64,000 nt of DNA from DAOPYU01 sp942493245 (GCA_942493245.1 OW818685.1:5518001-5582000), one strand, 5' to 3'. Shown: positions 25,193 to 34,543, numbered from the stretch's first letter. The notes: a model not told the origin generated them from the sequence alone. Numbers and translations are program-made.

Positions 25193-26299
25193 ATGATGGA
25201 AATGAACCAGATGCTGAAGATCGTCGTGGAACGCGACGCATCAGACTTGCACCTGAGCGTTGGAAAACCGGCGGTGATGCGCGTCAGCGGTATTCTCGAA
25301 GTGGTGGACCCGGACGTGCTGGTGCCGGAAATCACCGAGCGCCTCATGCGCGAGATCACGCCGCCGCGCTATCAGCAGATGCTCCAGGAACACGGCAGCG
25401 TGGACTTCGCCTATTCGTACAGCGACCAGGCGCGTTTCCGTACTGCCGTGCTGCGCTCGCGCGGGAACGTCGGGATCGTCATGCGTTTGATTCCCCACCG
25501 TATTTTCACCTTCGAGCAGCTCGGCCTGCCGTTCGAGTCCATCAACGACATTCTGGCGGGTCACCGTGGCATGTGCATCGTCACAGGCCCCACCGGTTCG
25601 GGAAAAACGACCAGTCTGGCGACCATGATCGACTGGATCAACCGCAACCGCTACACGCACATCATCACGATCGAAGACCCGATCGAATACGTCCACCCGC
25701 ACCAGCGCGCCATCGTCACGCACCGCGAACTGCACGTGGACACCCCCTCGTTCTCCTACGCCCTCCGCGGCGCCCTGCGTCAGGATCCCGACGTGATCCT
25801 CGTGGGGGAAATGCGAGATCTGGAAACGATGGAAGCGGCCCTGACGGCCGCTGAAACGGGCCACTTGGTCTTCGGGACGCTGCACACCATCGGCGCCGCC
25901 GATACGGTCAACCGTATCATTGACCAGTTCCCCGTCAACCAGCAGGAGCAGATCCGCTCGGTGCTCTCCGTGGCGCTCGTGATGATCCTGTCCCAGACGC
26001 TGTTGCCCAAGGCGACGGGTAAGGGCCGTGTGGCCGCCTACGAGATTTTGCGCGTGACGCCCGCCGTGCGAAACCTGATCCGCGAAGGTCAGACGAACCG
26101 GATCACCTCGATTATTCAGACGAGCGCGAAGCTGGGCATGATCACGCTCGACGATTATCTCTTCAACCTTTACCGGAAGGGCGTCGTGACGGGCGAAGTC
26201 TGTCTCGAGCGCGCCCAGGAACGCGGGGAAATGCAGAAAAAGATGCTGATGCTCAATCCGGATGAGAAGCATGGTTCAGAGGAAAACCGCGAATACTAA
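25193..26299 (+). CDS. pilT: Twitching-motility retraction ATPase PilT
   Basis: 368 residues. Hexameric ATPase that depolymerises type IV pili. Signatures: SDLHLSVGKPAVMRVSG at the N-terminus, Walker A GPTGSGKTTS near residue 132, IEDPIEYVH, Walker B VILVGEMRDLETM, GHLVFGTLHT, and the C-terminal AVRNLIREG motif, characteristic of PilT rather than PilB. It lacks the CxxC zinc pair of PilB, as expected. It sits between two extension-type ATPases, 103 bp after the first and 53 bp before the second, arguing for a true dynamic pilus rather than only a type II secreton. Either of two adjacent ATG codons may be the start. Confidence 0.96.
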   Translation: MMEMNQMLKIVVERDASDLHLSVGKPAVMRVSGILEVVDPDVLVPEITERLMREITPPRYQQMLQEHGSVDFAYSYSDQARFRTAVLRSRGNVGIVMRLIPHRIFTFEQLGLPFESINDILAGHRGMCIVTGPTGSGKTTSLATMIDWINRNRYTHIITIEDPIEYVHPHQRAIVTHRELHVDTPSFSYALRGALRQDPDVILVGEMRDLETMEAALTAAETGHLVFGTLHTIGAADTVNRIIDQFPVNQQEQIRSVLSVALVMILSQTLLPKATGKGRVAAYEILRVTPAVRNLIREGQTNRITSIIQTSAKLGMITLDDYLFNLYRKGVVTGEVCLERAQERGEMQKKMLMLNPDEKHGSEENREY

Positions 26300-26352
26300 G
26301 CCCGCCTTCCACCGCAGTGGAATGGACGGTTCGGGGAAGGGAAAATAGACAC

Positions 26353-28170
26353 GTGGTGACCGAGTTGCGATTCAAGAATACCAACGTGAACCTCAACCAG
26401 GAGATGCAGGCTCTCATGCGCGAGGATATGGCTGCGCGCAAGTCGGACAAGAAGTCCGACGGCGTGACCACCGACATCAGCGAGCGGGGCGAAGCGGCGG
26501 GCCGTCTGGCTTCCATGTCCGCCGAACGCAAGTCCCACGAGCGCGTCCTCGAGGAGTCGGGCGCCGGCGACATGCACGAAATTCTGGCCCGCCAGATGGG
26601 CTTCGATTTTATCAACCTCGACGACTACCCCGAGCCGGACTACAGCATCCTGCGCATGTTGTCGCCCGACGTGGTCAAGAATCGCAAAGTGTATCCGGTG
26701 ACCTTCGATCAGGCCACCAACACCCTCACATTGGCCATCAGCAACCCGTCCGACCCGACCGTGATTGACGACCTGCGTCTGGCTCTGGGGTGTGAAATCC
26801 ATGCGGTGCTGGCTTCCGAGTCCAGCATCATGGATCGCATCCACCAGCACTATGGGTTGGGGCAGGAGACGCTCGGTTCGCTCCTTGATGAATTTTCCGT
26901 TCAATCCACCGAAAACGTCATCCGTCCCGTGGCCGAGAATGTGATTGACCTGAGTGACATGGCGGCGCTCGAGAGTTCCGAGCCGGTGGTCAAAACGGCC
27001 AACTTGATCCTCCTCAAAGCGATTCAGGAACACTCGTCGGACGTTCACATCGAACCGTTTGAAAACCTCCTGCGCATCCGCTACCGCGTGGACGGAGTGT
27101 TGCGCGAAATGGATTCTCCGCCCAAGGCCATGCAGCTGGGCATCGTGTCGCGTCTGAAGGTTATGGCGAACCTCGATATCGCCGACACCCGCCGCCCGCA
27201 GGACGGCCGGATCAACCTCCTCCTGCCCGGCCAGCGCGAGGTTGAACTCCGTGTGACCTCCGTGCCCACCGTGCATGGCGAGTCCATCGTCATGCGTGTG
27301 CTCGACAAGAGCGTCATGCAGCTCGGTGTTCATCAGATCGGGTTGAGCCAGGAAGTGCTCGAGCAGTTCCTGCGCGACGCGCGCAAGCCCAACGGCATCG
27401 TTCTGGTGACCGGCCCGACCGGTTGCGGAAAAACAACGACCCTGTACGCCTGTATCAACGCGATTCTGACGCATGACGAAAAGTTTATCACGACTGAAGA
27501 CCCGGTCGAATATCAGATGGACGGCCTGATCCAGGTCAACATCAACGAATCGGTGGGTTTGACCTACGCCCGGTGTCTGCGCGCGATTCTGCGCCAGGAC
27601 CCCGACCGCATTCTGGTCGGTGAAATCCGCGACGTCGAGACCGCCCGCATCTCGATTCAGTCGGCTCTGACGGGCCACCTGGTGTTCTCGACCCTCCACA
27701 CTAACAGCGCGGCGGGTACGGTCACCCGTCTGATCGACATGGGGGTCGAGCCGTTCCTGGTCACGGGCACTTTGCAGGGCGTGCTGGGTCAGCGTCTGGT
27801 GCGAACCATCTGCCCCAACTGCCGCGAAATCTATACCCCCGCCGATGAGGAACTGCAGGAATTTGGCGTTCTGCGCGAGGATATTCAAGGGATCAATTTC
27901 TACAAGGGAGTCGGATGCGGGGATTGTTACTACACCGGCTACCGCGGACGAATGGGCGTGTTCGAGTACCTGGTCATGTCCGAAGAAATCGCCGATCTGG
28001 TGATGGCCAACGCGACAACGGACGACATTCACGATATGGCCATTCGTCAGGGGATGGCCAGTTTGCGTCAGGACGGCTGGATTAAGATTTGTTCCGGTTT
28101 GACGACCTTCTCGGAAGTGGCGTCGTCAACGCCCATGGAGAACCTGGTCACGAGCATGGCGAAGAAGTAA
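26353..28170 (+). CDS. gspE: GspE/PilB-type secretion ATPase 2
   Basis: 605 residues from a GTG at 26353 (a purine-rich GGGAAGGG about 11 bases upstream; 26317 and 26356 are alternative GTG starts). Second assembly ATPase in the operon. Domains: basic N-terminal segment, MshEN-like domain (ILARQMGFDFINLDDYP, LRLALGCEIHAVL), N2 (DVHIEPFENLLRIRYRVDG), Walker A GPTGCGKTTT near residue 354, EDPVEYQMDG, Walker B RILVGEIRD, FSTLHTNSA, and the zinc motif CPNC...CGDC. It diverges strongly from ATPase 1 outside the motifs, so the two are old paralogues, possibly serving separate secretion and pilus functions. Located 88 bp before the gspF/pilC gene, the usual order. Confidence 0.94.
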   Translation: MVTELRFKNTNVNLNQEMQALMREDMAARKSDKKSDGVTTDISERGEAAGRLASMSAERKSHERVLEESGAGDMHEILARQMGFDFINLDDYPEPDYSILRMLSPDVVKNRKVYPVTFDQATNTLTLAISNPSDPTVIDDLRLALGCEIHAVLASESSIMDRIHQHYGLGQETLGSLLDEFSVQSTENVIRPVAENVIDLSDMAALESSEPVVKTANLILLKAIQEHSSDVHIEPFENLLRIRYRVDGVLREMDSPPKAMQLGIVSRLKVMANLDIADTRRPQDGRINLLLPGQREVELRVTSVPTVHGESIVMRVLDKSVMQLGVHQIGLSQEVLEQFLRDARKPNGIVLVTGPTGCGKTTTLYACINAILTHDEKFITTEDPVEYQMDGLIQVNINESVGLTYARCLRAILRQDPDRILVGEIRDVETARISIQSALTGHLVFSTLHTNSAAGTVTRLIDMGVEPFLVTGTLQGVLGQRLVRTICPNCREIYTPADEELQEFGVLREDIQGINFYKGVGCGDCYYTGYRGRMGVFEYLVMSEEIADLVMANATTDDIHDMAIRQGMASLRQDGWIKICSGLTTFSEVASSTPMENLVTSMAKK

Positions 28171-28222
28171 CGCAGGACGGTCGCGTGGAAAAGATGAGAA
28201 GTTGAAAAAAGAGAACGACTCG

Positions 28223-28250
28223 CGAGGATTTGTATCCTCGGAATAAGGAG
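28223..28250 (+). promoter_or_regulatory. Hairpin directly before the ribosome site of gspF
   Basis: CGAGGAT-TTGT-ATCCTCG (28223-28240) is a perfect 7-bp stem that ends 4 bases before the Shine-Dalgarno AAGGAG. It could stabilise the 5' end of a processed message or modulate translation; there is no T tract, so it is not an intrinsic terminator. Confidence 0.45.
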
Positions 28251-28258
28251 TTCCGGCT

Positions 28259-29497
28259 ATGGCTCATTTCATATACGAAGCGTTGGACGGGGGCGGCAAG
28301 ATGGTCAAGGGGACCATCGAAGCGGCCAATGAGGACATCATTGCCGAGAAGCTGCGCGACATGGGGTTTTATCCCCTCAAGATCGCCGAGACCAAGGTCC
28401 AGGGCGACGGGTTGGATCTGACCGCCCTGCCCATTATCAAACAGTTCACCCACCGCGTCTCGTTCAAGGCCGTCATGCACTTTACGCGCCAGCTGGCCAC
28501 CCTGATTGACGCCGGGTTGCCCATTCTGCGTTCGCTCCACGTGCTCCAGGACCAGGTCGAGTCGGTTATCTTCAAGGAAAAAATCGGCCAGATGTCCCAC
28601 GACATCGAATCGGGTTCCACCCTGTCCGAGGCGCTGGCCAGGCACCCCAAACAGTTCGACCTGCTTTATGTCAACATGGTGCGCGCCGGCGAAATCGGCG
28701 GTGTGCTCGAATCCGTTCTGGCCAAAGTGGCCGAGTTCCTCGAGCGCCGCGCCGCCCTGGTCAGTAAGATCCGTTCGGCCATGGTGTACCCCATCGTCGT
28801 GCTCCTGTTTGCCACGGTGCTTGTCTCGGGCATCCTGATTTTCATCATGCCGAAGTTCGTGGCGATCTTCACGGAAATGGGGGCGGAAATCCCCTGGCTT
28901 ACCCAGCAGCTCATCAACGCCAGTAAAATGTTGACCCAGCGGTGGTATATCCCGCTGAGCTGTATCGGGGCCACCATTTTCCTTTTCAAGTATATCAACA
29001 GCCGCCGCGATGGGCGGTACATGATTGATACGCTGCTTCTGAAAATGCCGATCTTCGGAACCCTTTTCCGCAAAGCGGCCATTGTGCGTTTCGCCGGAAC
29101 GCTCTCGACCCTCATCACTTCGGGCGTGCCGATTCTCCAGGCGCTCGACATTGTGCGTGAAACTTCGGGTAACGAAGTTATCACTCGCGCGATGGATGGG
29201 GTGTACAACAGCGTGAAGGAAGGGGAAAGTATTCACGAGCCGTTGCGCGACGCCCGGGTGTTCCCGCCTCTGGTTATCCACATGGTGGCCATTGGTGAGG
29301 AAACGGGTGCCATTGACCACATGCTGACCAAGGTTTCCGAAGCGTATCAGCGCGAGGTGGACGATACGGTCTCCGCTCTGACCTCGATCCTCGAGCCGAT
29401 CCTGATCGTCGGTCTCGGCGCGCTCGTGGGTTTGGTCGTTATTGCGCTCTACCTGCCCCTCTTCAATATCTCGAAGGCCGTGGGTGGCGCCAAGTAA
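28259..29497 (+). CDS. gspF: Inner-membrane platform protein GspF/PilC
   Basis: 412 residues with AAGGAG 9 bases upstream. Polytopic platform that couples the ATPase to pseudopilin insertion. Two repeated T2SSF domains are visible: FTRQLATLIDAGLPILRSL at about residues 72-92 and FAGTLSTLITSGVPILQAL at about 278-298. Each is followed by a VRAGEIGG or IAIGEETGA-like motif and hydrophobic segments (YPIVVLLFATVLVSGILIFIM; PILIVGLGALVGLVVIALYLPLF). Length and order are normal for the family. Confidence 0.95.
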   Translation: MAHFIYEALDGGGKMVKGTIEAANEDIIAEKLRDMGFYPLKIAETKVQGDGLDLTALPIIKQFTHRVSFKAVMHFTRQLATLIDAGLPILRSLHVLQDQVESVIFKEKIGQMSHDIESGSTLSEALARHPKQFDLLYVNMVRAGEIGGVLESVLAKVAEFLERRAALVSKIRSAMVYPIVVLLFATVLVSGILIFIMPKFVAIFTEMGAEIPWLTQQLINASKMLTQRWYIPLSCIGATIFLFKYINSRRDGRYMIDTLLLKMPIFGTLFRKAAIVRFAGTLSTLITSGVPILQALDIVRETSGNEVITRAMDGVYNSVKEGESIHEPLRDARVFPPLVIHMVAIGEETGAIDHMLTKVSEAYQREVDDTVSALTSILEPILIVGLGALVGLVVIALYLPLFNISKAVGGAK

Positions 29498-29576
29498 GCC
29501 TTGGCAGGCGCGCTGGCTTTTGCGGCGCCGACATGGGCCGCAGCCGGAAAACTGGATCCGAAGGATGGTTCCGACG

Positions 29577-30161
29577 ATGTTCCCGACCCGACAGGTACCT
29601 CCCCGCGCGCCGCGCCGGGCCGTTACGCTGGTGGAAACGATAGTGGTTCTGGCCATCATCTCGATTCTGGCTGGACTGTCTATCTCGATGTTTGTCATGT
29701 CGAACCGCCAGGGCGCCATTGCGTCCGATGCCGCCAAGATCGAGAAAGCGATGGCGACCGCCCGGTCTTACGCCATTACCTCGGGCACGCGTTGCTATCA
29801 GGTCACGATCTGGTCCGACCAGAAGCAGTTCTGGATTGACGAAATAGACGCCAGCGACCCCAACGACCGGCAGACGAGTGCCAGCGTGGCGCAGCCCCAG
29901 ATTGTTTCGCCCGAGAGTATTCAGAATAACGTCCAGTTCGCCAAGTTCGAAGGGGGTGTTTCCTACACCGTCAGTAAAAACGGCACGACGCACCAGATGC
30001 GCGCCTATCGGTTCTTTCCCGATGGCGCCAGTGACGACGGAGCCATCTATCTGCGGCACGACGATGCGAAGGTTGGCAACCAGCCGGTCTATTACCGCAT
30101 CAGACTCTATGGGCCGACGGCCCGGCCGGCGATCTTCCCGAAGGTCAACGCGCCCGCCTGA
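29577..30161 (+). CDS. gspH: Minor pseudopilin, GspH-like
   Basis: 194 residues from the ATG at 29577 with AAGGATGG upstream. It has a prepilin signal with cleavage after Ala15: RRA then VTLVETIVVLAIISILAGLSI, with the conserved Glu at +5. Alanine at -1 instead of glycine is tolerated by some prepilin peptidases but is not the rule. The globular part contains ATARSYAITSGTRCYQVTI and a beta-rich remainder. As GspH it would sit in the shaft of the pseudopilus beneath the I-J-K tip. It starts 79 bp after gspF. The prepilin peptidase gene and the major pseudopilin gspG are not in the window. Confidence 0.82.
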   Translation: MFPTRQVPPRAPRRAVTLVETIVVLAIISILAGLSISMFVMSNRQGAIASDAAKIEKAMATARSYAITSGTRCYQVTIWSDQKQFWIDEIDASDPNDRQTSASVAQPQIVSPESIQNNVQFAKFEGGVSYTVSKNGTTHQMRAYRFFPDGASDDGAIYLRHDDAKVGNQPVYYRIRLYGPTARPAIFPKVNAPA

Positions 30162-30186
30162 TCCGCGCCCCAAAGGCTCGAAACCT

Positions 30187-30624
30187 ATGGCCAGAGCACA
30201 CCTCCCCTACCGCCGCCGAGCGGGGCGTTCCGCCTTCACGCTCGTGGAAGTGCTGGTCAGCATGACCATTCTGCTGATCGGCATCGTGGCCATCGCCGGT
30301 TTTTTCCCGGCCCGCATGAGGCAGAACCAGCGCGCCATGGACACCTCGACGGCTGCCTACCTGGCTCAGCTCAAGGCCGAGGAACTGCGCCGCGACAACG
30401 CCCCGGGCGGAGCCGCGCGCGACGCCATCCGGGCTATCAAAAACCTCACCAACCCCACCCCGCCCGTCGCCTTCGGATTCGACCAGCGGTTCGCCTACAG
30501 TTTCTCGGGTGTTTCCGTTCAGAACCCCGACGCGCCCAAACGGGTGGCCCGTGTCATAGTCCGTTACAACCAGGCCTTTCGGCCTCAGCAGGAAGTCCTC
30601 TACGAATTGGCGTTTGACCGATGA
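30187..30624 (+). CDS. gspI: Minor pseudopilin, GspI/PilV-like
   Basis: 145 residues from the ATG at 30187 (AAGG upstream). Prepilin signal SA then FTLVEVLVSMTILLIGIVAIAGFF, Glu at +5, again Ala at -1. The body is short: AAYLAQLKAEELRRDN followed by a small beta-rich domain, fitting GspI, the nucleator of the pseudopilus tip. It overlaps the next gene by 4 bp (ATGA), so the two are translationally coupled. Confidence 0.83.
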   Translation: MARAHLPYRRRAGRSAFTLVEVLVSMTILLIGIVAIAGFFPARMRQNQRAMDTSTAAYLAQLKAEELRRDNAPGGAARDAIRAIKNLTNPTPPVAFGFDQRFAYSFSGVSVQNPDAPKRVARVIVRYNQAFRPQQEVLYELAFDR

Positions 30625-31562
30625 TGACCCTCCGCTTGCACACGCGCTTGCCCCAGACCTGTTGCGCTTCGAAGACGCGACAGGGGGTGAGTCTGGTTGA
30701 ACTTCTGGTCGCTCTCGCCGTTGCCAGCATCCTGATACTGGTCATTGTGGCGACCTTTGCCATGATCCAGCGCGCCTCGAACGAATCGCGGCGCCTGATT
30801 GAAGCCACGGCCAACGCCCGAGCCGCCCTCGAAACGGTCTCGAGCGACCTCAAGGCCCTCACCGGTCCGTCCAATGCGCGCTTCAAGGCGCAGGACAATC
30901 CCTTGAACTATGGGGATGGATTCGACAACGATGGCGACGACCGCACGGATGAGGAAAAGCCCGACGGGCTGGACAATGACGGCGACTGGAGCGACCTCCA
31001 TGTTGTCACCACCACCTTTACCGAGCGGACCCAGTACTGGGGCAAAGCGGATTTTGGCGACGCAGGCGTGGATGAAGACAACCTTTTCAACAGCGACTCG
31101 TTGCGCTTCCGCATCAACCCGCCCGCCAACCCCCGTTACCCCTACGACGACACCAACTACGACTATGAAGACGTTCAGTATTCCGTCCACGAGTACGATG
31201 GAATGCCCAACGTTCTGGTGCGCTCGGTCGTTCGCATGAAAAGCGGGGTGGTGGCCACGTCCAGTTCGGCGCCTCTGGCCTACAACGTGCTCTCCTTCAA
31301 TTGTCTCTTCTGGAATCCCAATGTCGTGGCCAGTCAGCAATACTGGCTCGAGGCGTGGGATTCGGAAGGGACTCTCAACGGAACGGTCAATCCCCGTTTC
31401 CTGGTCCCCGCGGTCGTGCTGGTGGAATTGACCGTCCATGCGGACCTCAAGCCGCTGTCGAGTTACACCGCCGGCGAGCCTGTTGAAACGATCACCATGC
31501 GCACGATTGTGGATGTCGAGCGTGTGATTCAATCGCCTCGTTTTCCGCGAAGCGCCAATTAA
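30621..31562 (+). CDS. gspJ: Minor pseudopilin, GspJ/PilW-like, with Asp-rich calcium-binding-like insert
   Basis: 313 residues. Prepilin signal with Gly22 before VSLVELLVALAVASILILV and Glu at +5. Residues about 99-124 carry two closely spaced DGxDNDGD motifs, like thrombospondin type 3 or dockerin calcium loops, inserted in the globular domain. This is unusual for classical GspJ, although calcium stabilises other pseudopilins (GspG, GspK). The rest is beta-rich with VLSFNCLFWNP and a C-terminal VETITMRTIVDVERV strand pattern. It overlaps gspI by 4 bp and precedes gspK by 21 bp. Confidence 0.8.
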   Translation: MMTLRLHTRLPQTCCASKTRQGVSLVELLVALAVASILILVIVATFAMIQRASNESRRLIEATANARAALETVSSDLKALTGPSNARFKAQDNPLNYGDGFDNDGDDRTDEEKPDGLDNDGDWSDLHVVTTTFTERTQYWGKADFGDAGVDEDNLFNSDSLRFRINPPANPRYPYDDTNYDYEDVQYSVHEYDGMPNVLVRSVVRMKSGVVATSSSAPLAYNVLSFNCLFWNPNVVASQQYWLEAWDSEGTLNGTVNPRFLVPAVVLVELTVHADLKPLSSYTAGEPVETITMRTIVDVERVIQSPRFPRSAN

Positions 31563-31583
31563 CCTGTGTGTGAGGGGAACGCC

Positions 31584-34166
31584 ATGTCTGCAAGACCCCT
31601 GCTTTCCTGGTTTCGGGTCGTTGTCCGCCACCGCCGTCTTTGCGTTGCGGGCGGGCAGAGCCGTCGCCACGGTTCCACCCTGCTGCTCGTGCTGGCGTTG
31701 CTGGCGATCCTGACCCTGATGGCCATGACGCTCAGCTACATATCGAAACTCGAGGTTCAGGCCTCCTCCAACGCCGCCGTACGCGTTCAGGCTCGCATGG
31801 CCGCCGTCACCGGCATCCCGGTCACGGCCGCCCGGCTCACGGTCGGGCTGAACGCCGCCGAGAGCGCCCGGAAAGTGGCCGCTTCTGAATCGGTTCAGAA
31901 CACGGCGACCCAGACGCCCAGCGGAACCGCCGATAAGACGGTCGCCCGGGGCGACACCGCTTCCCAGAGCCAGAAGGGCTTTGTGCGCAACGAACAGACC
32001 GGCCTGGCCAACACGCAGGCCGAAGACCAGAGCGCCCTCTTCAACATCAACGCCCTGTCCATCCGTGCCACCGAAACCCTGGCCGGCAACTCCGCCCAGG
32101 CGGCGCCCGGCAGTTTCTCCGGCCCCAGAGTCCAGGGGGGGGCTGAAACCCATGCCGTGCGCGATCAGGCCGCGCAGGCCCGGTTGACCTCCGGAGAGAT
32201 GCAGAGCGTTCCCAAGGGTCTGCCGATTGAAGTCCTCGAACGGTTCCTGGCCGAACGGCTTTCCGCCGCCCGCCTCAATGTGGGCCGGGCGCCCGCGCTC
32301 GCCAACGCCATTCACCAGTATTACGCCCCGCGCGAGTGGGACTATGAAGCGCGCGACCGGCAAAAAAAGGCGGGACGGAGTGTCCGGACGGAGCAAACCG
32401 CGTCCCCGGCCTTCCGGGCGCAGGAGTTTCCGTTTCCCACGCAAACCGGCCAGACGCTTCCTCCGACGGACGCCGACGCCTCCGAAACCGCGCCCGGCAG
32501 TCACCAGGTCTTCGACCGCCTCAGCGACCTCAAGCAGGTGACCGGGATGTCGGACGCCGAGTTCAAGGCCATCGCGCCCTACCTCACCACTTTTTCGAGC
32601 AGCCTCGACGTGTGGTGGGCGCCGTCCGGCGCCGCTTACTTCCGTGTGCCGGTCAACGAGGCCTCGGACGAACAGATCTACAATGCCCTGAGAATCGCTT
32701 TCCCCGACGAAGATGAAAACCAGCTGCGCCAGCTCGCCGTCAATCTGGTGGACCGCCGCGACGCCGACTCGGTTCCCACCGTTTCGGAAGACGTCAAGGG
32801 TTCCTTTCCCATTATCGGGTACGAGCGCACGGTCCGCATTTCGGAGGTTTGCGCCGAGGTCATGTGCGTGCCCGAGGACGGCGCCGACGGCCAGTATATC
32901 GAACTCCACAACCCGTTCGACCGGCCCATCAACCTCGCCGGATGGCGGCTCGACTGGGGAACCGGCGGCCACGTCCTCACAGGCGTTTTGGCCGCCAGAG
33001 GATACCTGATCGTCACCAACGACCTGAAGAACGATCAGGACTCGACGCCCGAGCAAAACCAGACGGGCATGGGCAGCTTCTACGATGTGTTCCGGCGCCT
33101 GCCCAATGGCACGACCGAGCAGGTGATCGAAGTGCCCGCGCTCAATCTCCAGAACAACACCATCGGCAAGGTGAGCCTGCGCGATCAGGCCGGTCGCCTG
33201 ATAGACTACCTGACTTTCCACAACACCGCTTTTACGGGCCAGAACCGTGGGTACCGCAAGTCGTCCCCCTTCTCGCACATCGGCGCCCCGGCGCCGGCCA
33301 CCCCGTTCGTGGACAACACACGCGAACCGGACGACCCCTACGAGGCCGCCTGCTGGGGGGTTCTTCAGGCCTGCATGGACCAGCCGTTCCGCTCGGTGGC
33401 GGAAGTCCTGACCGTCCCCGTTTTCTTCTCGAAATCGGGCGCGCAGGAAGCGCAGAACCAGAAGGCTTTCCCCTCGCTCGAAGGCGCCGACGCCCTCGGA
33501 CCCCGTCTTCTCGATTGCTTCCTCACCACTTCCGCCCCCAACGCGTTCGACGAGGGGGGCCAGTTGCGTTCCTGGCAGATGCAGGCTGCGGCGTCGCAAT
33601 CGGCCACGGCGGCTTCGACTCAGGCCGCCTCGCACCCGCAGCAGGCGGGAGGACCGGTCGTAGCCGAGAGCCAGCCCGGCCTGAGCACGATGGACTTGAT
33701 CGGTTCGCAAGCCGCCACCGCGCTCCAGCCGCCGGTCTCCTACGGTAAAATCAACCTCAACACCGCGCCCGCCGTGGTGCTTCAGGCCCTGCCGGGACTG
33801 GACGCCGAGCTGGCCGCGCGCATTGTGGCGCAGCAGGCGCGCGCCCGCAAGAGCGCCCCGGGTCAGGCGTCGAGCGAGGCGTTCAAGTCCTTCGCCGATT
33901 TCGCGCGCGCACCGGAAGTCTGGACCGGCGTGGGCCAGGCGGAGCGGCTCGAAGCGCTGCTGCGCGTCCTGCCGCTGGCCACCGTCAACTCGACGGCCTT
34001 TATCGTCACGTCGAGCAACCGCGATGGCGCGCTTGACGAAACCGCCCGAGCCAACCGCGAGGAGACCGTCCGAGTCAGCCGCCAGGCCTGCCGCGCCCTG
34101 ATCCATCAGGTGCCGGGCCTCGGGGCGATCGTTCTCAAGTGGCAATTTCAGCGCGCTTGGAATTGA
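31584..34166 (+). CDS. gspK: GspK-like tip pseudopilin with embedded lamin-tail domain and helix-hairpin-helix
   Basis: 860 residues from the ATG at 31584 (GAGGGG upstream); classical GspK is about 320. The N-terminal helix STLLLVLALLAILTLMAM lacks Glu at +5, as is typical for GspK. A Ser/Thr/Gln/Ala-rich stretch follows. Further on: VFDRLSDLKQVTGMSDAEFKAIAPYLTTFSS, the SAM-like domain repeated in GspK; a lamin-tail domain at about residues 419-545 (VRISEVCAEVMCV, YIELHNPFDRPINLAGWRL, GYLIVTND); and near residue 722 INLNTAPAVVLQALPGLDAE, the helix-hairpin-helix found in GspK/ComEA. The lamin-tail insert suggests an adhesion or DNA/polysaccharide-binding role at the pseudopilus tip; that is inference. 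Last gene of the operon. Confidence 0.82.
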   Translation: MSARPLLSWFRVVVRHRRLCVAGGQSRRHGSTLLLVLALLAILTLMAMTLSYISKLEVQASSNAAVRVQARMAAVTGIPVTAARLTVGLNAAESARKVAASESVQNTATQTPSGTADKTVARGDTASQSQKGFVRNEQTGLANTQAEDQSALFNINALSIRATETLAGNSAQAAPGSFSGPRVQGGAETHAVRDQAAQARLTSGEMQSVPKGLPIEVLERFLAERLSAARLNVGRAPALANAIHQYYAPREWDYEARDRQKKAGRSVRTEQTASPAFRAQEFPFPTQTGQTLPPTDADASETAPGSHQVFDRLSDLKQVTGMSDAEFKAIAPYLTTFSSSLDVWWAPSGAAYFRVPVNEASDEQIYNALRIAFPDEDENQLRQLAVNLVDRRDADSVPTVSEDVKGSFPIIGYERTVRISEVCAEVMCVPEDGADGQYIELHNPFDRPINLAGWRLDWGTGGHVLTGVLAARGYLIVTNDLKNDQDSTPEQNQTGMGSFYDVFRRLPNGTTEQVIEVPALNLQNNTIGKVSLRDQAGRLIDYLTFHNTAFTGQNRGYRKSSPFSHIGAPAPATPFVDNTREPDDPYEAACWGVLQACMDQPFRSVAEVLTVPVFFSKSGAQEAQNQKAFPSLEGADALGPRLLDCFLTTSAPNAFDEGGQLRSWQMQAAASQSATAASTQAASHPQQAGGPVVAESQPGLSTMDLIGSQAATALQPPVSYGKINLNTAPAVVLQALPGLDAELAARIVAQQARARKSAPGQASSEAFKSFADFARAPEVWTGVGQAERLEALLRVLPLATVNSTAFIVTSSNRDGALDETARANREETVRVSRQACRALIHQVPGLGAIVLKWQFQRAWN

Positions 34167-34543
34167 GTTGGGAAACGATTTCAAGTAGTGTAATTGCCAA
34201 AAAAAGATGCGAATACACGATCTTTTCCCGGAGTTTTTCCCTCTCCGTCATTCCCGCGCAAGCGGGAACCCAGATTTGGGGCGACCCGGTTTCAAACCCG
34301 ACTTCCTTGATCCTGAAGACCGCTGTTGAGGAGTAGGAATGGACCTTTGCCCCTATTTTGGGGGGTGAAAGAGGTTTTGTTCTCGCACCTTTTAGCCAGT
34401 CTTCCGCAGTTCAGAGGCAAGATTTGCATGTTTCTTCGATTTTTCTGTTTTTCTGATCCCTTCATTTTCCGGAACTCACCCTCCGGGAGTCTTGTATCTT
34501 CTTGATTCCAAATGATTTGTCCTCATGACCGTGTTCTTCTGGA
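34167..34543. other. Intergenic region between convergent genes, with TTCCCGC palindrome
   Basis: 377 bp separating the convergent ends of gspK and the ankyrin gene. At 34246-34273 it holds CGTCATTCCCGCGCAAGCGGGAACCCAG, whose core TTCCCGC-GCAA-GCGGGAA is a perfect hairpin of a type found dispersed in many genomes. At 34312-34329 the bases CCTGAAGACCGCTGTTGA match 15 of 18 positions of the IS terminal repeat at 62312, a weak similarity. No gene seen. Confidence 0.6.

Noticed and set aside
30600..34184. 1194-codon minus-strand frame
   Set aside because: Antisense of gspJ and gspK, which are supported by prepilin signals, operon order and domains.
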